A stretch of DNA of 64,000 bases from Rhizobium sp. 32-5/1 (GTDB taxonomy: Bacteria; Pseudomonadota; Alphaproteobacteria; Rhizobiales; Rhizobiaceae), in NCBI RefSeq assembly GCF_029537235.1, contig NZ_CP120638.1:2108001-2172000 (forward strand), read 5' to 3'. Made by a program: the position numbers and the translations under genes. Positions 1-8,517 of this stretch are shown piece by piece; the first letter of the stretch is position 1; each line of letters starts with the position of its first letter. The notes under the pieces were generated by a model that saw nothing but the letters and a program-made list of their open reading frames with translations, did no database searches and was not told where the DNA came from.

Positions 1-258
1 CTTTTTGCAGGCGAATTCCGGCGATGTGTGCAGGTAGAGCGGCGTGCGGCTGCCGTCATGATGGATCGCTTCCGTCGCGAAGGCATGCAGATGCGCCTCG
101 TTTCCGGGCGAGATCTGCAGAGTTGCGGTATCGACCTCAATGAAATCGTGTTCGCCAAGGTACCCGCGCAAAGCCGCCTGAATCCGGTTGCGACCGAGGA
201 GAAAACCACGGCGATCGGCATGGACATCCGGGCTCCACCAGGGAGAGGCAACGGGCAT
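1..258 (-). CDS. epmA: EF-P beta-lysine ligase EpmA (GenX/PoxA), partial: N-terminus only
   Basis: This is a class II lysyl-tRNA-synthetase paralogue that attaches a lysine-type modification to a conserved Lys of elongation factor P. Only the first 86 residues are inside the window. They read SPWWSPDVHADRRGFL at the start, then an EVDTATLQISPGNEAHL segment and the LHTSPEF motif, which are the EpmA/LysRS-like class II landmarks. No tRNA anticodon-binding domain precedes the catalytic fold, which separates it from true LysRS. The ATG at 256-258 has an AGGA about 5 nt upstream. It diverges from efp, its substrate gene, which supports the assignment. The C-terminal catalytic part lies outside the window. 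Confidence 0.88.
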   Translation of the reverse strand, partial: MPVASPWWSPDVHADRRGFLLGRNRIQAALRGYLGEHDFIEVDTATLQISPGNEAHLHAFATEAIHHDGSRTPLYLHTSPEFACKK

Positions 259-455
259 GGCAGTCCTGTTTTCAACCCTTCTGCATCAAGGCTATTCGCC
301 ACGTTTTAAGGGTTTCTTCTAAGCGTGGCCGCCGTCACACTGGCAATTTGCCCAAATATAGGTTAGGTGCGGCCCGAAACTCATTCCGGCGTCCTTGACG
401 CGCATATGTCGTGCGCTCCTCTACGACGCATCAAGCTCAGTTACAAGGAAGACTT

Positions 456-1025
456 ATGGTCAAGGTAATCGCCTCTTCGGTTCGCAAGGGCAATGTTCTC
501 GAAGTCGACGGCAAGCTCTACGCCGTTCTCACCGCCGCGAACTTCCATCCCGGCAAGGGCACGCCGGTGACGCAGGTCGATATGCGCCGGATTTCCGACG
601 GTGTGAAGGTCTCCGAGCGCTGGCGTACGACCGAACAGGTCGAGCGCGCCTTCGTTGAAGATAGCGACCATACCTTCCTGTATGAGGACGGTGAGGGCTT
701 CCACTTCATGAATCCGCAGACTTACGATCAGGTCGCCGTTTCGCCCGACGTTATCGGCGATGACAAGGCCTATCTGCAGGAGGGCATGGTGGTTCAGCTG
801 AAGATGTTCGAAGGCCTGGCGCTGGCGATCGAACTTCCGACCCGTATGACGCTCGAAGTCATGGAGACCGAACCGGTCGTCAAGGGCCAGACGGCGTCCT
901 CATCCTACAAGCCGGCGATCCTCGCAAATGGCGTGCGCACCATGGTGCCCCCGCATATCGGCGTCGGCACGCGTGTCGTCATCCTCACGGAAGATGCCTC
1001 CTACGTCGAGCGCGCCAAGGACTGA
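456..1025 (+). CDS. efp: Elongation factor P
   Basis: EF-P binds between the ribosomal P and E sites and relieves stalling at polyproline stretches. The protein is 189 residues, the usual length. It has the N-terminal KOW-like domain ([19 protein letters not shown]), the modification loop with HPGKGT near residue 32, where Lys is the site EpmA modifies, and two OB-like domains ending in [20 protein letters not shown]. The ATG at 456 is chosen because AAGGA sits 5 nt before it; an upstream in-frame ATG at 411 would add a non-conserved 15-residue tail. It diverges from epmA across about 200 bp and is followed by a strong terminator. Confidence 0.95.
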   Translation: MVKVIASSVRKGNVLEVDGKLYAVLTAANFHPGKGTPVTQVDMRRISDGVKVSERWRTTEQVERAFVEDSDHTFLYEDGEGFHFMNPQTYDQVAVSPDVIGDDKAYLQEGMVVQLKMFEGLALAIELPTRMTLEVMETEPVVKGQTASSSYKPAILANGVRTMVPPHIGVGTRVVILTEDASYVERAKD

Positions 1026-1050
1026 TTAGTTTCAGCTATATTCAGACATG

Positions 1051-1086
1051 AAAAAGGGCGCCGTGGGAAACTCACGGCGCCTTTTT
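1051..1086. terminator. Bidirectional intrinsic terminator after efp
   Basis: Nine base pairs of perfect stem (GGCGCCGTG at 1057-1065 with CACGGCGCC at 1073-1081) are flanked by AAAAAG on the left and CTTTTT on the right. It can therefore end both efp on the plus strand and the convergent small gene on the minus strand. Confidence 0.85.
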
Positions 1087-1108
1087 CAATTTCAGGTTCA
1101 GATATCGC

Positions 1109-1435
1109 TTAGTGTTTCAGTTCCGGATAACGCTCGTCGGCTTCTACACCGGCTTCCGTCTCGTCGTAGCCTTCAAGTGTAACGGATACATTGTCCTCAA
1201 CACTCAGGCCGCCTTCCCGGCGAACCGGAATGCGGGCACCGTTGTCGCGCACCAGAACAGCCTCACCGTTGAAACCTTGCTGCAAGAGCCAGTCGCGGGG
1301 AGCATTAAGACGAATGCGCACCTGCTTGCTGTCGTCCTCTTCGCGGGCGACTACTAGTTCATAGGACACCGGCTTGGACTGGCCATTGATTTCCAGCATG
1401 CCGCTGCCGTTTCCTTCGTCTGCAAATGTGAGCAT
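1109..1435 (-). CDS. Conserved hypothetical protein (108 aa)
   Basis: A short soluble acidic protein of 108 residues with no signal peptide or membrane segment. It begins MLTFADEGNGSGML and alternates short hydrophobic and charged stretches, suggesting a small beta-rich fold. I do not recognise a named family. The start is set by an AAGGAG about 7 nt before the ATG at 1433-1435; the longer in-frame ORF running to 1846 would overlap the next gene and is not credible. It lies 26 bp downstream of the GlsB-like gene on the same strand, so the two are probably co-transcribed. Confidence 0.7.
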   Translation of the reverse strand: MLTFADEGNGSGMLEINGQSKPVSYELVVAREEDDSKQVRIRLNAPRDWLLQQGFNGEAVLVRDNGARIPVRREGGLSVEDNVSVTLEGYDETEAGVEADERYPELKH

Positions 1436-1461
1436 TGTCTTATCTCCTTGCCTGTTTCGGC

Positions 1462-1713
1462 TCAGCGCCGGACGGCGCGTCCAACCGCAATCAGAATACA
1501 TGCGCCGATGAAACCGATGATGAGGTAGGCAAGCCAACCGGTGAAGCTCATCCCGGCAAATGTCAGGATGGCATTGAGAACGACTGCGCCGATGATGCCG
1601 AGAATGATGTTCATGAACAGGCCCATGTTGGACTTCATGAACTGCTCGGCCATCCAGCCGGCAAAACCACCAATAATAATCGCTGCAATCCAGCCCACGC
1701 CATTCACATCCAT
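1462..1713 (-). CDS. GlsB/YeaQ/YmgE family membrane protein
   Basis: An 83-residue protein made of three glycine-rich hydrophobic helices (about residues 5-20, 30-52 and 58-78) with the family signature GGFAGWMAEQFMKS and IILGIIGAVV. Members are small inner-membrane proteins associated with general or acid stress; their biochemical function is unknown. AGGAG lies 5-6 nt before the ATG at 1711-1713. It is probably first in a two-gene unit with the 108-aa gene downstream. Confidence 0.88.
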   Translation of the reverse strand: MDVNGVGWIAAIIIGGFAGWMAEQFMKSNMGLFMNIILGIIGAVVLNAILTFAGMSFTGWLAYLIIGFIGACILIAVGRAVRR

Positions 1714-1902
1714 TGTTTTCTCCTGGGTTCAACCAATGATTTTCGTCAGGGATAAACGGATAAGGCGCGATTATGTTCCGGCCCCTGTTTGCGGCAGCAT
1801 CAGGCCCGTTGATGCTATGGGCCACCATTATGAATTTGCAGCGCATCAGCAGCTCCGGTAGATCCGGTCCTGGCGAAGCCTACGGTCGGTCAAGGGATGG
1901 GC

Positions 1903-2778
1903 ATGGAACAGCAGGTCAGCATGGCAACAAAAATAGGTGGCGTTGGAACGGCAGCGGCTTTGACCGGCGGTCTGCTTTGTCTCCTGTCGATGTCGAGCGT
2001 TCAATTCGGGTCAGCGTTTTCAGCGTCCGCAATTGCTTCTTATGGCGCCTTCGGCACCACGTGGATGCGGCTGATCTGGGCGGCGGTCCTTCTGGCAATC
2101 ATCGTTCGTCCGCCGATTTTCAGCTATTCACGGGCGCAGTGGCAGACTGCCGCTCTGCTGGGCGCATCCATGGCCGGCATGACGCTCTGTTTCTTTGCGG
2201 CCATCGAACGCATTCCGCTTGGCCTTGCCGTCGCCATCGACTTCCTTGGGCCGCTGGCGGTCGCTACTTTTGCCTTCGGACTTGGCTGGCGGCTTGTCTG
2301 GCCGCTGATTGCCGGGGCCGGGGTGCTGATGCTTGCCCATGACGGCACCGGCTGGATCGGCGACAAGGCCGGCATCCTGTTTGCTTTCGGCGCCGCCACC
2401 GGCTGGGCGCTGTACATCATCCTGATGAAAAAGGCGGGAAATGCTTTTGTGGGGCTGCAGGGCCTTTCGATGTCGCTGATCATCGCCGCCATCGTCGCCA
2501 CGCCCTTTGGCCTTGTCGATAGCGACCGGATGACCGTTGACGGCGCTATCAGCATCTTCGGCCTTGCGATCCTCGTTCCGCTCCTGCCCTATGCGTTGGA
2601 GATGATCGCGCTGCGCCGCATGACCATGTCGTCCTTCGGCATCCTGATGAGCCTTGAGCCGGCCATGGGGGCTCTCGCAGGCTTTCTGGTGCTCGCCCAG
2701 CCGATGACCGTGGCACAGATCGCCGGCACTGTTCTTGTGGTCGCAGCATCAGCGGGAGCAACGGCAACCACGGCCTGA
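1903..2778 (+). CDS. DMT-superfamily (EamA) transporter, RhtA-like amino-acid exporter
   Basis: An inner-membrane exporter with about ten hydrophobic helices forming two EamA halves; RhtA-type members export threonine and homoserine. The ends of the halves are marked by FFAAIERIPLGLAVAIDFLGPLAV in the first half and MTMSSFGILMSLEPAMGALAGFL in the second, a very RhtA-like C-terminal signature. The ATG at 1903 is preferred to the in-frame ATG at 1897 because AAGGG ends immediately before 1897 but 6 nt before 1903. ATG 1921 is a further alternative. Substrate specificity is inferred from family resemblance only. Confidence 0.85.
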   Translation: MEQQVSMATKIGGVGTAAALTGGLLCLLSMSSVQFGSAFSASAIASYGAFGTTWMRLIWAAVLLAIIVRPPIFSYSRAQWQTAALLGASMAGMTLCFFAAIERIPLGLAVAIDFLGPLAVATFAFGLGWRLVWPLIAGAGVLMLAHDGTGWIGDKAGILFAFGAATGWALYIILMKKAGNAFVGLQGLSMSLIIAAIVATPFGLVDSDRMTVDGAISIFGLAILVPLLPYALEMIALRRMTMSSFGILMSLEPAMGALAGFLVLAQPMTVAQIAGTVLVVAASAGATATTA

Positions 2779-2862
2779 TGCGCAGCGCATTTTCGGCGCG
2801 CAATTTGCAAACCCGGTGATAGGATGCGGCCGAAAAGCCGTTTTCTCCATCTCGAGGTGCGC

Positions 2863-4104
2863 ATGTTTCTGCTGTCCCATATGATGAAAGCCTTTATCAA
2901 GAAGGGCCGGTTGACGGTCATCGACGCCGACGGCAAGGCCCACGTCTTTTCAGGCGAGCCGGGACCAGAAGTGACGATGCGGCTGACGGACAAGAAGCTC
3001 TACCGCACACTCGTCTTCAATGCGGAGCTTGCAGCGGGTGAAGCCTATATGGACGGCACGATGCTTTTCGAGAATGGCTCGACGCTCAAGGATTTCCTGA
3101 CGCTCTTTTCGATCAACCGGCTGTCGCTCGGCTCCTACCCGATCCAGAAAGCCTTGCGCGCGGTCAAGATGCGGTTTCGCAACCGGCAGCAGGCCAACCG
3201 CAAGGGCCAGGCGCAGCAGAACGTCGCCCATCACTACGATGTCGGCAATGAATTCTACAAATTGTTCCTCGACGAGAACATGCTCTATTCCTGCGCCTAT
3301 TTCCGCGAGGAAGGCGAGACGCTGGAACAGGCGCAGCGCAACAAGCTGCGGCTTCTGGCCTCCAAGCTCTGCCTGCGTCCGGGCATGAAGGTCCTCGACA
3401 TCGGCTGCGGCTGGGGCGATCTCGCTCTCTATCTCGCCCAGCTCGAGGACGTCGAAGTGCTCGGCGTCACTCTGTCGAAGGAGCAGCAGGCGTTGGCCTC
3501 GCAGCGCGCCAAGAATGCCGGCCTCGAAGGCCGCGTGCGCTTCGAACTGCGAGACTACCGCGACGTGGACGAAAGCTTCGACCGGATCGTTTCGGTCGGC
3601 ATGTTCGAGCATGTCGGTGTCAGCCACTACGACGAATTCTTCAAGAAGCTCAATGCGCTGATGCCGGATGACGGTGTCGCGGTCATTCATTCGATCGGCC
3701 ATATGAGCCCGCCGGGCATGGCCAGCGCCTGGCTGCGCAAATACATCTTCCCCGGCGCCTATTCGCCAGCGCTGTCGGAAGTCTTCTCCGTCGTCGAGCA
3801 GAACAGCCTCTGGGTCACCGATCTGGAATTTCTGCGCGTGCATTATGCAACGACGCTGAAACACTGGGTCGAGCGCTTCGAGCAGAACCGCGACAAGGTC
3901 GTGGCGCTCTATGACGAGCGTTTCGCCCGCATGTGGGAGTTTTACCTGATCAGCTGCGAGATGATGTTCCGGACGGGAAGCCAGCTTGTCTTCCACATGC
4001 AGCTGTCACGCCAGCGGGATGCAGCACCGATCGTGCGCGATTACATCACCGACCGGCAGAAAGCCTATATCGTGCGCGAAAAGACACTCAATCTCTCGCT
4101 GTAA
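2863..4104 (+). CDS. Cyclopropane-fatty-acyl-phospholipid synthase family SAM methyltransferase
   Basis: Predicted to transfer a methylene or methyl group from S-adenosylmethionine to unsaturated acyl chains of membrane phospholipids. The 413-aa protein has a short N-terminal lipid-associated domain, the family signature HYDVGNEFY near residue 124, YSCAYF near 142, the SAM-binding motif VLDIGCGWG at 177-185 and a C-terminal region with the conserved FRTGSQLVFHMQL. The start at 2863 (MFLLSHMMKAF) is chosen over the in-frame ATG at 2824 because homologues begin here and GAGGTG lies just upstream. Rhizobia carry several paralogues, so cfa is not assigned. Its 3' end overlaps the convergent gene by 17 bp. 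Confidence 0.85.
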   Translation: MFLLSHMMKAFIKKGRLTVIDADGKAHVFSGEPGPEVTMRLTDKKLYRTLVFNAELAAGEAYMDGTMLFENGSTLKDFLTLFSINRLSLGSYPIQKALRAVKMRFRNRQQANRKGQAQQNVAHHYDVGNEFYKLFLDENMLYSCAYFREEGETLEQAQRNKLRLLASKLCLRPGMKVLDIGCGWGDLALYLAQLEDVEVLGVTLSKEQQALASQRAKNAGLEGRVRFELRDYRDVDESFDRIVSVGMFEHVGVSHYDEFFKKLNALMPDDGVAVIHSIGHMSPPGMASAWLRKYIFPGAYSPALSEVFSVVEQNSLWVTDLEFLRVHYATTLKHWVERFEQNRDKVVALYDERFARMWEFYLISCEMMFRTGSQLVFHMQLSRQRDAAPIVRDYITDRQKAYIVREKTLNLSL

Positions 4105-4927
4105 CAGCGGGCTCCACCGGGCCCGACCATTGCAGCCGCTTGTAGTCGAAGCCGTATTCGAGCGTCGGTTTGACGACGGCGAAGAAAGGTGAGAGGTCGA
4201 AATCGCGCGGCGTATACAGCGAGTGATGGCGGATGTGCAGAATCTCCGACCTTGAATAGGTCGACGCCGCCGCCGCCCGGCCCGGCGCGCGGGTGATTTC
4301 CGGCAGGATTGGATAGCGGATGCCTTCGAAGGCTTGCGCGATCAGCGTCGAGCAGATCGCCCGCGTCGGATCCCCCGAGCCGAAGGCCAGCATGCGGCGA
4401 CGCCAGCGCACCGGCACCGGAGGCGTCGGCATGAAGTAACGCAGCATGTCGAAAATGTTCTTGAGGTCGTATTTCAACCCGAGCCGCGAAATCATGAAGG
4501 AGACCAGCATGTTGCGATCGTCAGGCGTCAGCCCGATCGGCCGGCAGATGCGGGTGTTGTAGGTTGAATATTTGTTGAGCGGCACGGCGACGCACCCTTC
4601 GCCGAGATTGACCTCGATCAGTTGTGGCCGGTCGATGATCGGCAGTGCCGCCTGGTCGAGCGTGAGCGGTATCTGGTCGCCGGCGAAAAAGGCGGCATGC
4701 GACCAGGTGGATTGCGTCAGATACTTGATCGAGGCGGACATTTTCTGGTTGCCCTCGACGAGGAGAACATCGCCTGGCCGAAGCGTGCGGGCCAGGGTTT
4801 CCGGATCGGAGGGCGTATAGGGCTCATAACCCGAGGTCTTGGTTTCGAGCCGCGCCGCCACCACCCGCCCGAAGCGGTCGAGCAAAGTTTCGTGGCCCGA
4901 CGAAAGGGACTTGATAGCAGATGTCAA
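4088..4927 (-). CDS. YiiX/YebB-like permuted NlpC/P60 (papain-like) protein
   Basis: A 279-aa protein with the circularly permuted NlpC/P60 architecture: PGDVLLVEG near residue 51, His77 in WSHAAFF, an acidic residue in LIEV near 105, and the candidate nucleophile Cys192 in ICSTLIAQAF. Family members are predicted thiol amidases or acyltransferases acting on lipids or peptides; the substrate here is unknown. No clear signal peptide is visible. A GGGAGGG lies upstream of the ATG at a rather long spacing. The stop codon region overlaps the end of the convergent methyltransferase gene by 17 bp. Confidence 0.75.
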   Translation of the reverse strand: MTSAIKSLSSGHETLLDRFGRVVAARLETKTSGYEPYTPSDPETLARTLRPGDVLLVEGNQKMSASIKYLTQSTWSHAAFFAGDQIPLTLDQAALPIIDRPQLIEVNLGEGCVAVPLNKYSTYNTRICRPIGLTPDDRNMLVSFMISRLGLKYDLKNIFDMLRYFMPTPPVPVRWRRRMLAFGSGDPTRAICSTLIAQAFEGIRYPILPEITRAPGRAAAASTYSRSEILHIRHHSLYTPRDFDLSPFFAVVKPTLEYGFDYKRLQWSGPVEPAVTARD

Positions 4928-5114
4928 ACAGGACCCTCCCGGTCGTTGCGGTCATTCTATCCATCACCGCCCCAGCGAGTCGATAGCAGCCGCCCATGAG
5001 AGCGCCCTTCTGGCGCTCACCTTTGCGTCACCGTTCTTGATGCCCCCCACACTTCAAGTCTGCGTCGCGTTGGCCTATCTCTCAGGGGGCGCGCAAACGG
5101 GAGGACAATTCGCG

Positions 5115-5534
5115 ATGGACTATCTCTGGCTCAAGGCTCTGCATGTGGCAGCTATCATCACCTGGGTTGGAGGCATGCTCGCCATGTCCGTCGCGGCCCG
5201 GACCATTCCCGCCCTTGGTGCTGAGCGAAAGACCGCAATCGCCACCTTGCGAAAATGGGACCAGCGGATCACCTCGCCGGCCATGGGCTTTGCCTGGATT
5301 GTCGGAGTGACCTTGGTCTTCATGGGCGGCTGGCATTCCGCCATCTGGTTCATGATCAAGTTCGTGCTCGTTCTCGCTCTGTCGGCGCTGCACGGCGTGC
5401 AGGGCGGCGCGCTGCGACGCATGGGAAATGATCCGGCAATGGCGGCCCCCGCCGTTCTGCGACAAGGCCCGGCGATGACCATCACAATCGTTCTGCTCAT
5501 CGCCATCCTCGTCATCGTCAAGCCGTTTCAATAG
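5115..5534 (+). CDS. CopD/HemJ-like four-helix membrane protein
   Basis: A 139-residue integral membrane protein with four predicted helices. The first contains LWLKALHVAAIITWVGGML, and the third ends in a second His (ALSALHGVQGG). This His-in-helix pattern is shared by CopD copper-resistance domains and the haem-binding protoporphyrinogen oxidase HemJ. It is closer in layout to a short HemJ-like protein, but I would not claim HemJ activity. The ATG at 5115 follows GGGAGGAC; the longer ORF from 4839 would overlap the divergent YiiX-like gene. It lies 69 bp before mbfA but is separated from it by the iron control element. Confidence 0.75.
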   Translation: MDYLWLKALHVAAIITWVGGMLAMSVAARTIPALGAERKTAIATLRKWDQRITSPAMGFAWIVGVTLVFMGGWHSAIWFMIKFVLVLALSALHGVQGGALRRMGNDPAMAAPAVLRQGPAMTITIVLLIAILVIVKPFQ

Positions 5535-5571
5535 CGATTTGCGCATTGACAGCGCCGTCTCGAATTCCTAG

Positions 5572-5588
5572 TTTAGAATTATTCTAAA
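5572..5588. promoter_or_regulatory. Iron control element (ICE), predicted Irr operator upstream of mbfA
   Basis: TTTAGAATTATTCTAAA is a perfect 8+1+8 palindrome centred 24 bp before the mbfA start codon. It matches the ICE motif bound by the haem-responsive Fur-family regulator Irr in Rhizobiales. A TTGACA -35-like hexamer at 5546-5551 places the -10 region (around 5569-5579) inside the palindrome, so binding should block initiation. Repression of mbfA by Irr under low iron is known in Agrobacterium; here it is inferred from the site. Confidence 0.85.
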
Positions 5589-5603
5589 AATTGGAATTCG
5601 GTC

Positions 5604-6587
5604 ATGCTGTCACGATTTCTCCGTCCATCCAAACGTCCGCTCCAATCCCTGAGCGAACAGGAAATCCTTGCGCTGGCGATCTCCGCCGAGGAGGATGATG
5701 GCCGCATCTATCTCGCCTATGCCGATGCCTTGCGGACAAGCTATCCCAACTCCGCCCGGGTCTTCGAGGAGATGGCGGAAGAAGAGAGCCACCATCGGCA
5801 AATGTTGATCGATCTGCATGTGGCACGCTTCGGCAACCGCATTCCGCTGGTCCGGCGCGAGCATGTTCGCGACTTTCCGGAGCGCAAGCCGGACTGGCTG
5901 ATTGCCAACATGCCGATCGAGACGGCCCGCGCGCAGGCCGAGGCAATGGAGGAAGCGGCGCATCGATTCTATCTGGAGGCCGCCGCCCGCTCCGAAGACG
6001 CACCGACCCGAAAACTGCTTGGCAATCTGGCGCTTGCGGAAAAATCGCACGAAACGCTGGCCCGTCGTCTTGGCGAAAAGCATACGCCTGACGATGTAAA
6101 GGAAGAAGAGGCCCAGACGGCGCACCGGCAGTTCCTGCTGACCTATGTACAGCCGGGGCTCGCCGGATTGATGGACGGTTCCGTCTCGACGCTGGCGCCG
6201 ATTTTCGCTGCCGCCTTCGCAACGCAGGATACCTGGCAAACCTTTCTCGTCGGACTTTCGGCGTCGGTCGGCGCGGGCATTTCCATGGGCTTCACCGAAG
6301 CCGCCCATGACGACGGCAAGCTATCCGGCCGCGGCTCGCCGATCAAGCGCGGGCTTGCCTCCGGCATCATGACCGCACTCGGCGGCCTCGGCCATGCCCT
6401 GCCCTATCTCATTCCACACTTCTGGACCGCGACGGCCGTCGCCGCTGTCGTCGTCTTCGTCGAGCTCTGGGCCATCGCCTTCATCCAGAACAAGTACATG
6501 GAGACGCCGTTCTTACGCGCAGCGTTCCAGGTGGTGCTGGGTGGCGGGCTGGTGTTGGCTGCCGGCGTTTTGATTGGGAATGCGTAG
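5604..6587 (+). CDS. mbfA: Membrane-bound ferritin / iron exporter MbfA
   Basis: A 327-aa two-domain iron and manganese exporter of the erythrin-vacuolar iron transporter type. Residues about 15-165 form a ferritin-like four-helix bundle with diiron ligands visible as paired Glu near 29-30, ExxH at 61-64, Glu-rich helix at 113-120 and ExxH at 146-149. From about 175 onward there is a VIT1-like membrane domain with several helices and the segment DGSVSTLAPIFAAAFA. It protects rhizobia against iron and peroxide stress. The palindromic ICE immediately upstream predicts Irr repression when iron is scarce. It is a complete single gene followed by a hairpin terminator. Confidence 0.92.
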   Translation: MLSRFLRPSKRPLQSLSEQEILALAISAEEDDGRIYLAYADALRTSYPNSARVFEEMAEEESHHRQMLIDLHVARFGNRIPLVRREHVRDFPERKPDWLIANMPIETARAQAEAMEEAAHRFYLEAAARSEDAPTRKLLGNLALAEKSHETLARRLGEKHTPDDVKEEEAQTAHRQFLLTYVQPGLAGLMDGSVSTLAPIFAAAFATQDTWQTFLVGLSASVGAGISMGFTEAAHDDGKLSGRGSPIKRGLASGIMTALGGLGHALPYLIPHFWTATAVAAVVVFVELWAIAFIQNKYMETPFLRAAFQVVLGGGLVLAAGVLIGNA

Positions 6588-6597
6588 ACCACAAACG

Positions 6598-6625
6598 CAG
6601 AATGCGCCCTTGTGGGCGCATTCTG
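6598..6625. terminator. Hairpin between convergent mbfA and BTLCP gene
   Basis: A perfect 12-bp stem (CAGAATGCGCCC at 6598-6609, loop TTGT, then the complement to 6625) sits between two convergent genes. Neither side has a strong T-run, so termination efficiency is uncertain, but placement fits a shared terminator. Confidence 0.6.
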
Positions 6626-6646
6626 AAATTATCACATCCACCTAGA

Positions 6647-7267
6647 TCAGTTGCCGACGGAGCCGACCAGAACTTCCGCGCCATTCTCGATCGTAACCCA
6701 ACGGCCGGTGTTGACGGAAGCCTGGCGCTTCAGGAAACGATAGGGCGTCTCCGCCCAGATCTTCACCTGATCTTCGAGATTGTCGAGTATGAAATCACCC
6801 TGGGCAGTGCGCACGGTCAGCACGGCATGGCCTTCGCCGTCAGGCTTGCGCACGACGGTCATCAAAAGGTCCGAAGCCGAAAAGCCTTTTTCCATCAGGC
6901 GCTTGCGCTTCAGAAGAGCGATATCTTCGCAATCGCCGGCGCCATCAGGATAGGCCCAGACTTCGTCGCGACCGTAGAAATCCATGTCGGTAATCGGGGT
7001 GATCTCGTGATTGACGTCCGCATTGACCTCGCGAATGGTTTCCCAGCCGAAATCGGTGACCCGCGGCGCAACCGAGGACTTCGACTTGATCTGGCATTCG
7101 GATTTGAACTTCTGGCAGAATTCATAATGACCGATTGGCTGCGACGTCACGCTGCCGGTCTGCATGAAGAGGGATGTCGCGCTCGGAGCGGGAACAGCAG
7201 CGCCCGCCGATGCAAAAACGGCAGCGATAGCTGCAACGATCCCGGTAACCCCATTCAACTTCGACAT
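6647..7267 (-). CDS. Transglutaminase-like cysteine peptidase (BTLCP family)
   Basis: A 206-aa exported protein with an N-terminal signal peptide (hydrophobic stretch residues 7-28). The catalytic triad of the bacterial transglutaminase-like cysteine proteinase family is visible: Cys113 in AGDCEDIALLK, His147 in GEGHAVLTV and Asp162 in ILDNL. LapG, the family's best known member, clips surface adhesins in biofilm release, but no LapD-type partner is seen nearby, so the substrate here is unknown. Rhizobial genomes carry several such proteins. It converges on mbfA and shares its hairpin terminator. Confidence 0.85.
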   Translation of the reverse strand: MSKLNGVTGIVAAIAAVFASAGAAVPAPSATSLFMQTGSVTSQPIGHYEFCQKFKSECQIKSKSSVAPRVTDFGWETIREVNADVNHEITPITDMDFYGRDEVWAYPDGAGDCEDIALLKRKRLMEKGFSASDLLMTVVRKPDGEGHAVLTVRTAQGDFILDNLEDQVKIWAETPYRFLKRQASVNTGRWVTIENGAEVLVGSVGN

Positions 7268-7492
7268 CCACGTCCCCTGTGGCTCGGCTCAAAGGGCGTT
7301 CATGCCCCTGTCTAACGCCGGCAGTCTCTTCGGCTAGCGATGGCAGCTTGCTCGAACCCCGGTTCGGGCGCTGCTCTATTCGTTAACAAAGAGTTAATGA
7401 CTTTGCGGGGTTTGAGTCAATCTTGAGAAATGGGGAATGATTTATATGGTTAAGATGTGCGGCAAAACCGCATCAACAGGCGTTCCGAGCCC

Positions 7493-8296
7493 TCAGGCCA
7501 GCCCGAGCATGGCGCTGATCGCCTCCTTGAGTTTGGCAATGTCCTGCGGGCGCGACAGCCGGTGATCGCCGTCGCGGATGAGTGTCATCACCACATCATC
7601 GGACGGCAGATGCTCCATCAATTTCAGTGCGTGTGGATAGGGCACGTCAGGATCGGCCATGCCCTGCAGGATATGCACCGGGCAGCCTGTCTCGATGATG
7701 CCGGACATCACCTGGTTCTGCCGACCATCCTCGATCAACGCGCGGGTGAAGATATTGGGCTCGGTGCTGTATTCGGACGGCTCCTCGAAATAGCCGCGCT
7801 CGGAGAGCGAACGCCACTCCGCGTCGGACAGGCTGGGCTCAATGAGATCGATCGTGAAGTCAGGTGCCGGCGCGATCAATACTAGACCGGTAACGCGATC
7901 CCCCTCGCCGCGCTTGCGCAGTTCGGCGATCACACGCAGCGCAATCCAGGCGCCCATAGACGAGCCAACGAAAAGCATGCGGCGGGCATCAACATGACCC
8001 AGCACCGCCAGGCTTTCCTCCAGCCAGCGCGAAATCGTGCCGTCGGCAAAGGCGCCGCCGGACAGGCCGTGGCCGGAATAGTCAAAACGCACGCAACCGG
8101 CCCCGATGGCGGCGGCGTGGCTTTCGAGCTCGACAGCCTTGGTGCCGGTCATGTCGGAACGATAACCGCCGAACCAGACGAGGCACGGCAGATCCTTGCT
8201 GGCGCCGGGAAGCACATACAGGGCGATCCGGCGCGGCGCACCTTCGCCTGAAACGTCGATATGGGAGAGCGTGGCGGCCGGATATGAGGTGGACAT
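7493..8296 (-). CDS. Alpha/beta hydrolase
   Basis: About 267 residues with the alpha/beta hydrolase fold: WFGGYRSDM oxyanion region, the nucleophile elbow GSSMGAW, an acidic residue in GMADPDVPYPHA, and the catalytic His in RDGDHRLSRP. It resembles the carboxylesterase / palmitoyl-thioesterase (ABHD10-like) branch, but the substrate cannot be told. The ORF extends to 8404, but the ATG at 8294-8296 has AGAGGA with 8-nt spacing; the ATG six bases upstream overlaps that site. It diverges from infC. A short inverted repeat (CACCT and AGGTG, 8356-8373) lies between them. Confidence 0.8.
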   Translation of the reverse strand: MSTSYPAATLSHIDVSGEGAPRRIALYVLPGASKDLPCLVWFGGYRSDMTGTKAVELESHAAAIGAGCVRFDYSGHGLSGGAFADGTISRWLEESLAVLGHVDARRMLFVGSSMGAWIALRVIAELRKRGEGDRVTGLVLIAPAPDFTIDLIEPSLSDAEWRSLSERGYFEEPSEYSTEPNIFTRALIEDGRQNQVMSGIIETGCPVHILQGMADPDVPYPHALKLMEHLPSDDVVMTLIRDGDHRLSRPQDIAKLKEAISAMLGLA

Positions 8297-8517
8297 CGGC
8301 ATTTCCTCTTCAAAAGCGACGTTTCTTTCCGATTTTCTTTCTAAAACAGATTCGTCACCTATCTGACAGGTGGTGATTTTCCAGAAGAGCTGTGCTATTG
8401 ACACAGCCGCAGGAATTCAGACAGTGCAATCAACGGCAGATATCCGGCACTTTACCGGACAAAACGCCTATTGCTCATGACATCGACATATCGAAACAGC
8501 TCGAGGAGAGTACGACC

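Noticed and set aside
1109..1846. A single 245-aa protein on the minus strand
   Set aside because: The frame is open upstream by chance and overlaps the GlsB-like gene; a strong ribosome-binding site places the true start at 1435.
7354..7376. tRNA-like CGAACCCCGGTTCG hairpin
   Set aside because: No cloverleaf, acceptor stem or anticodon arm can be built around it; it is just a GC-rich palindrome in an intergenic region.
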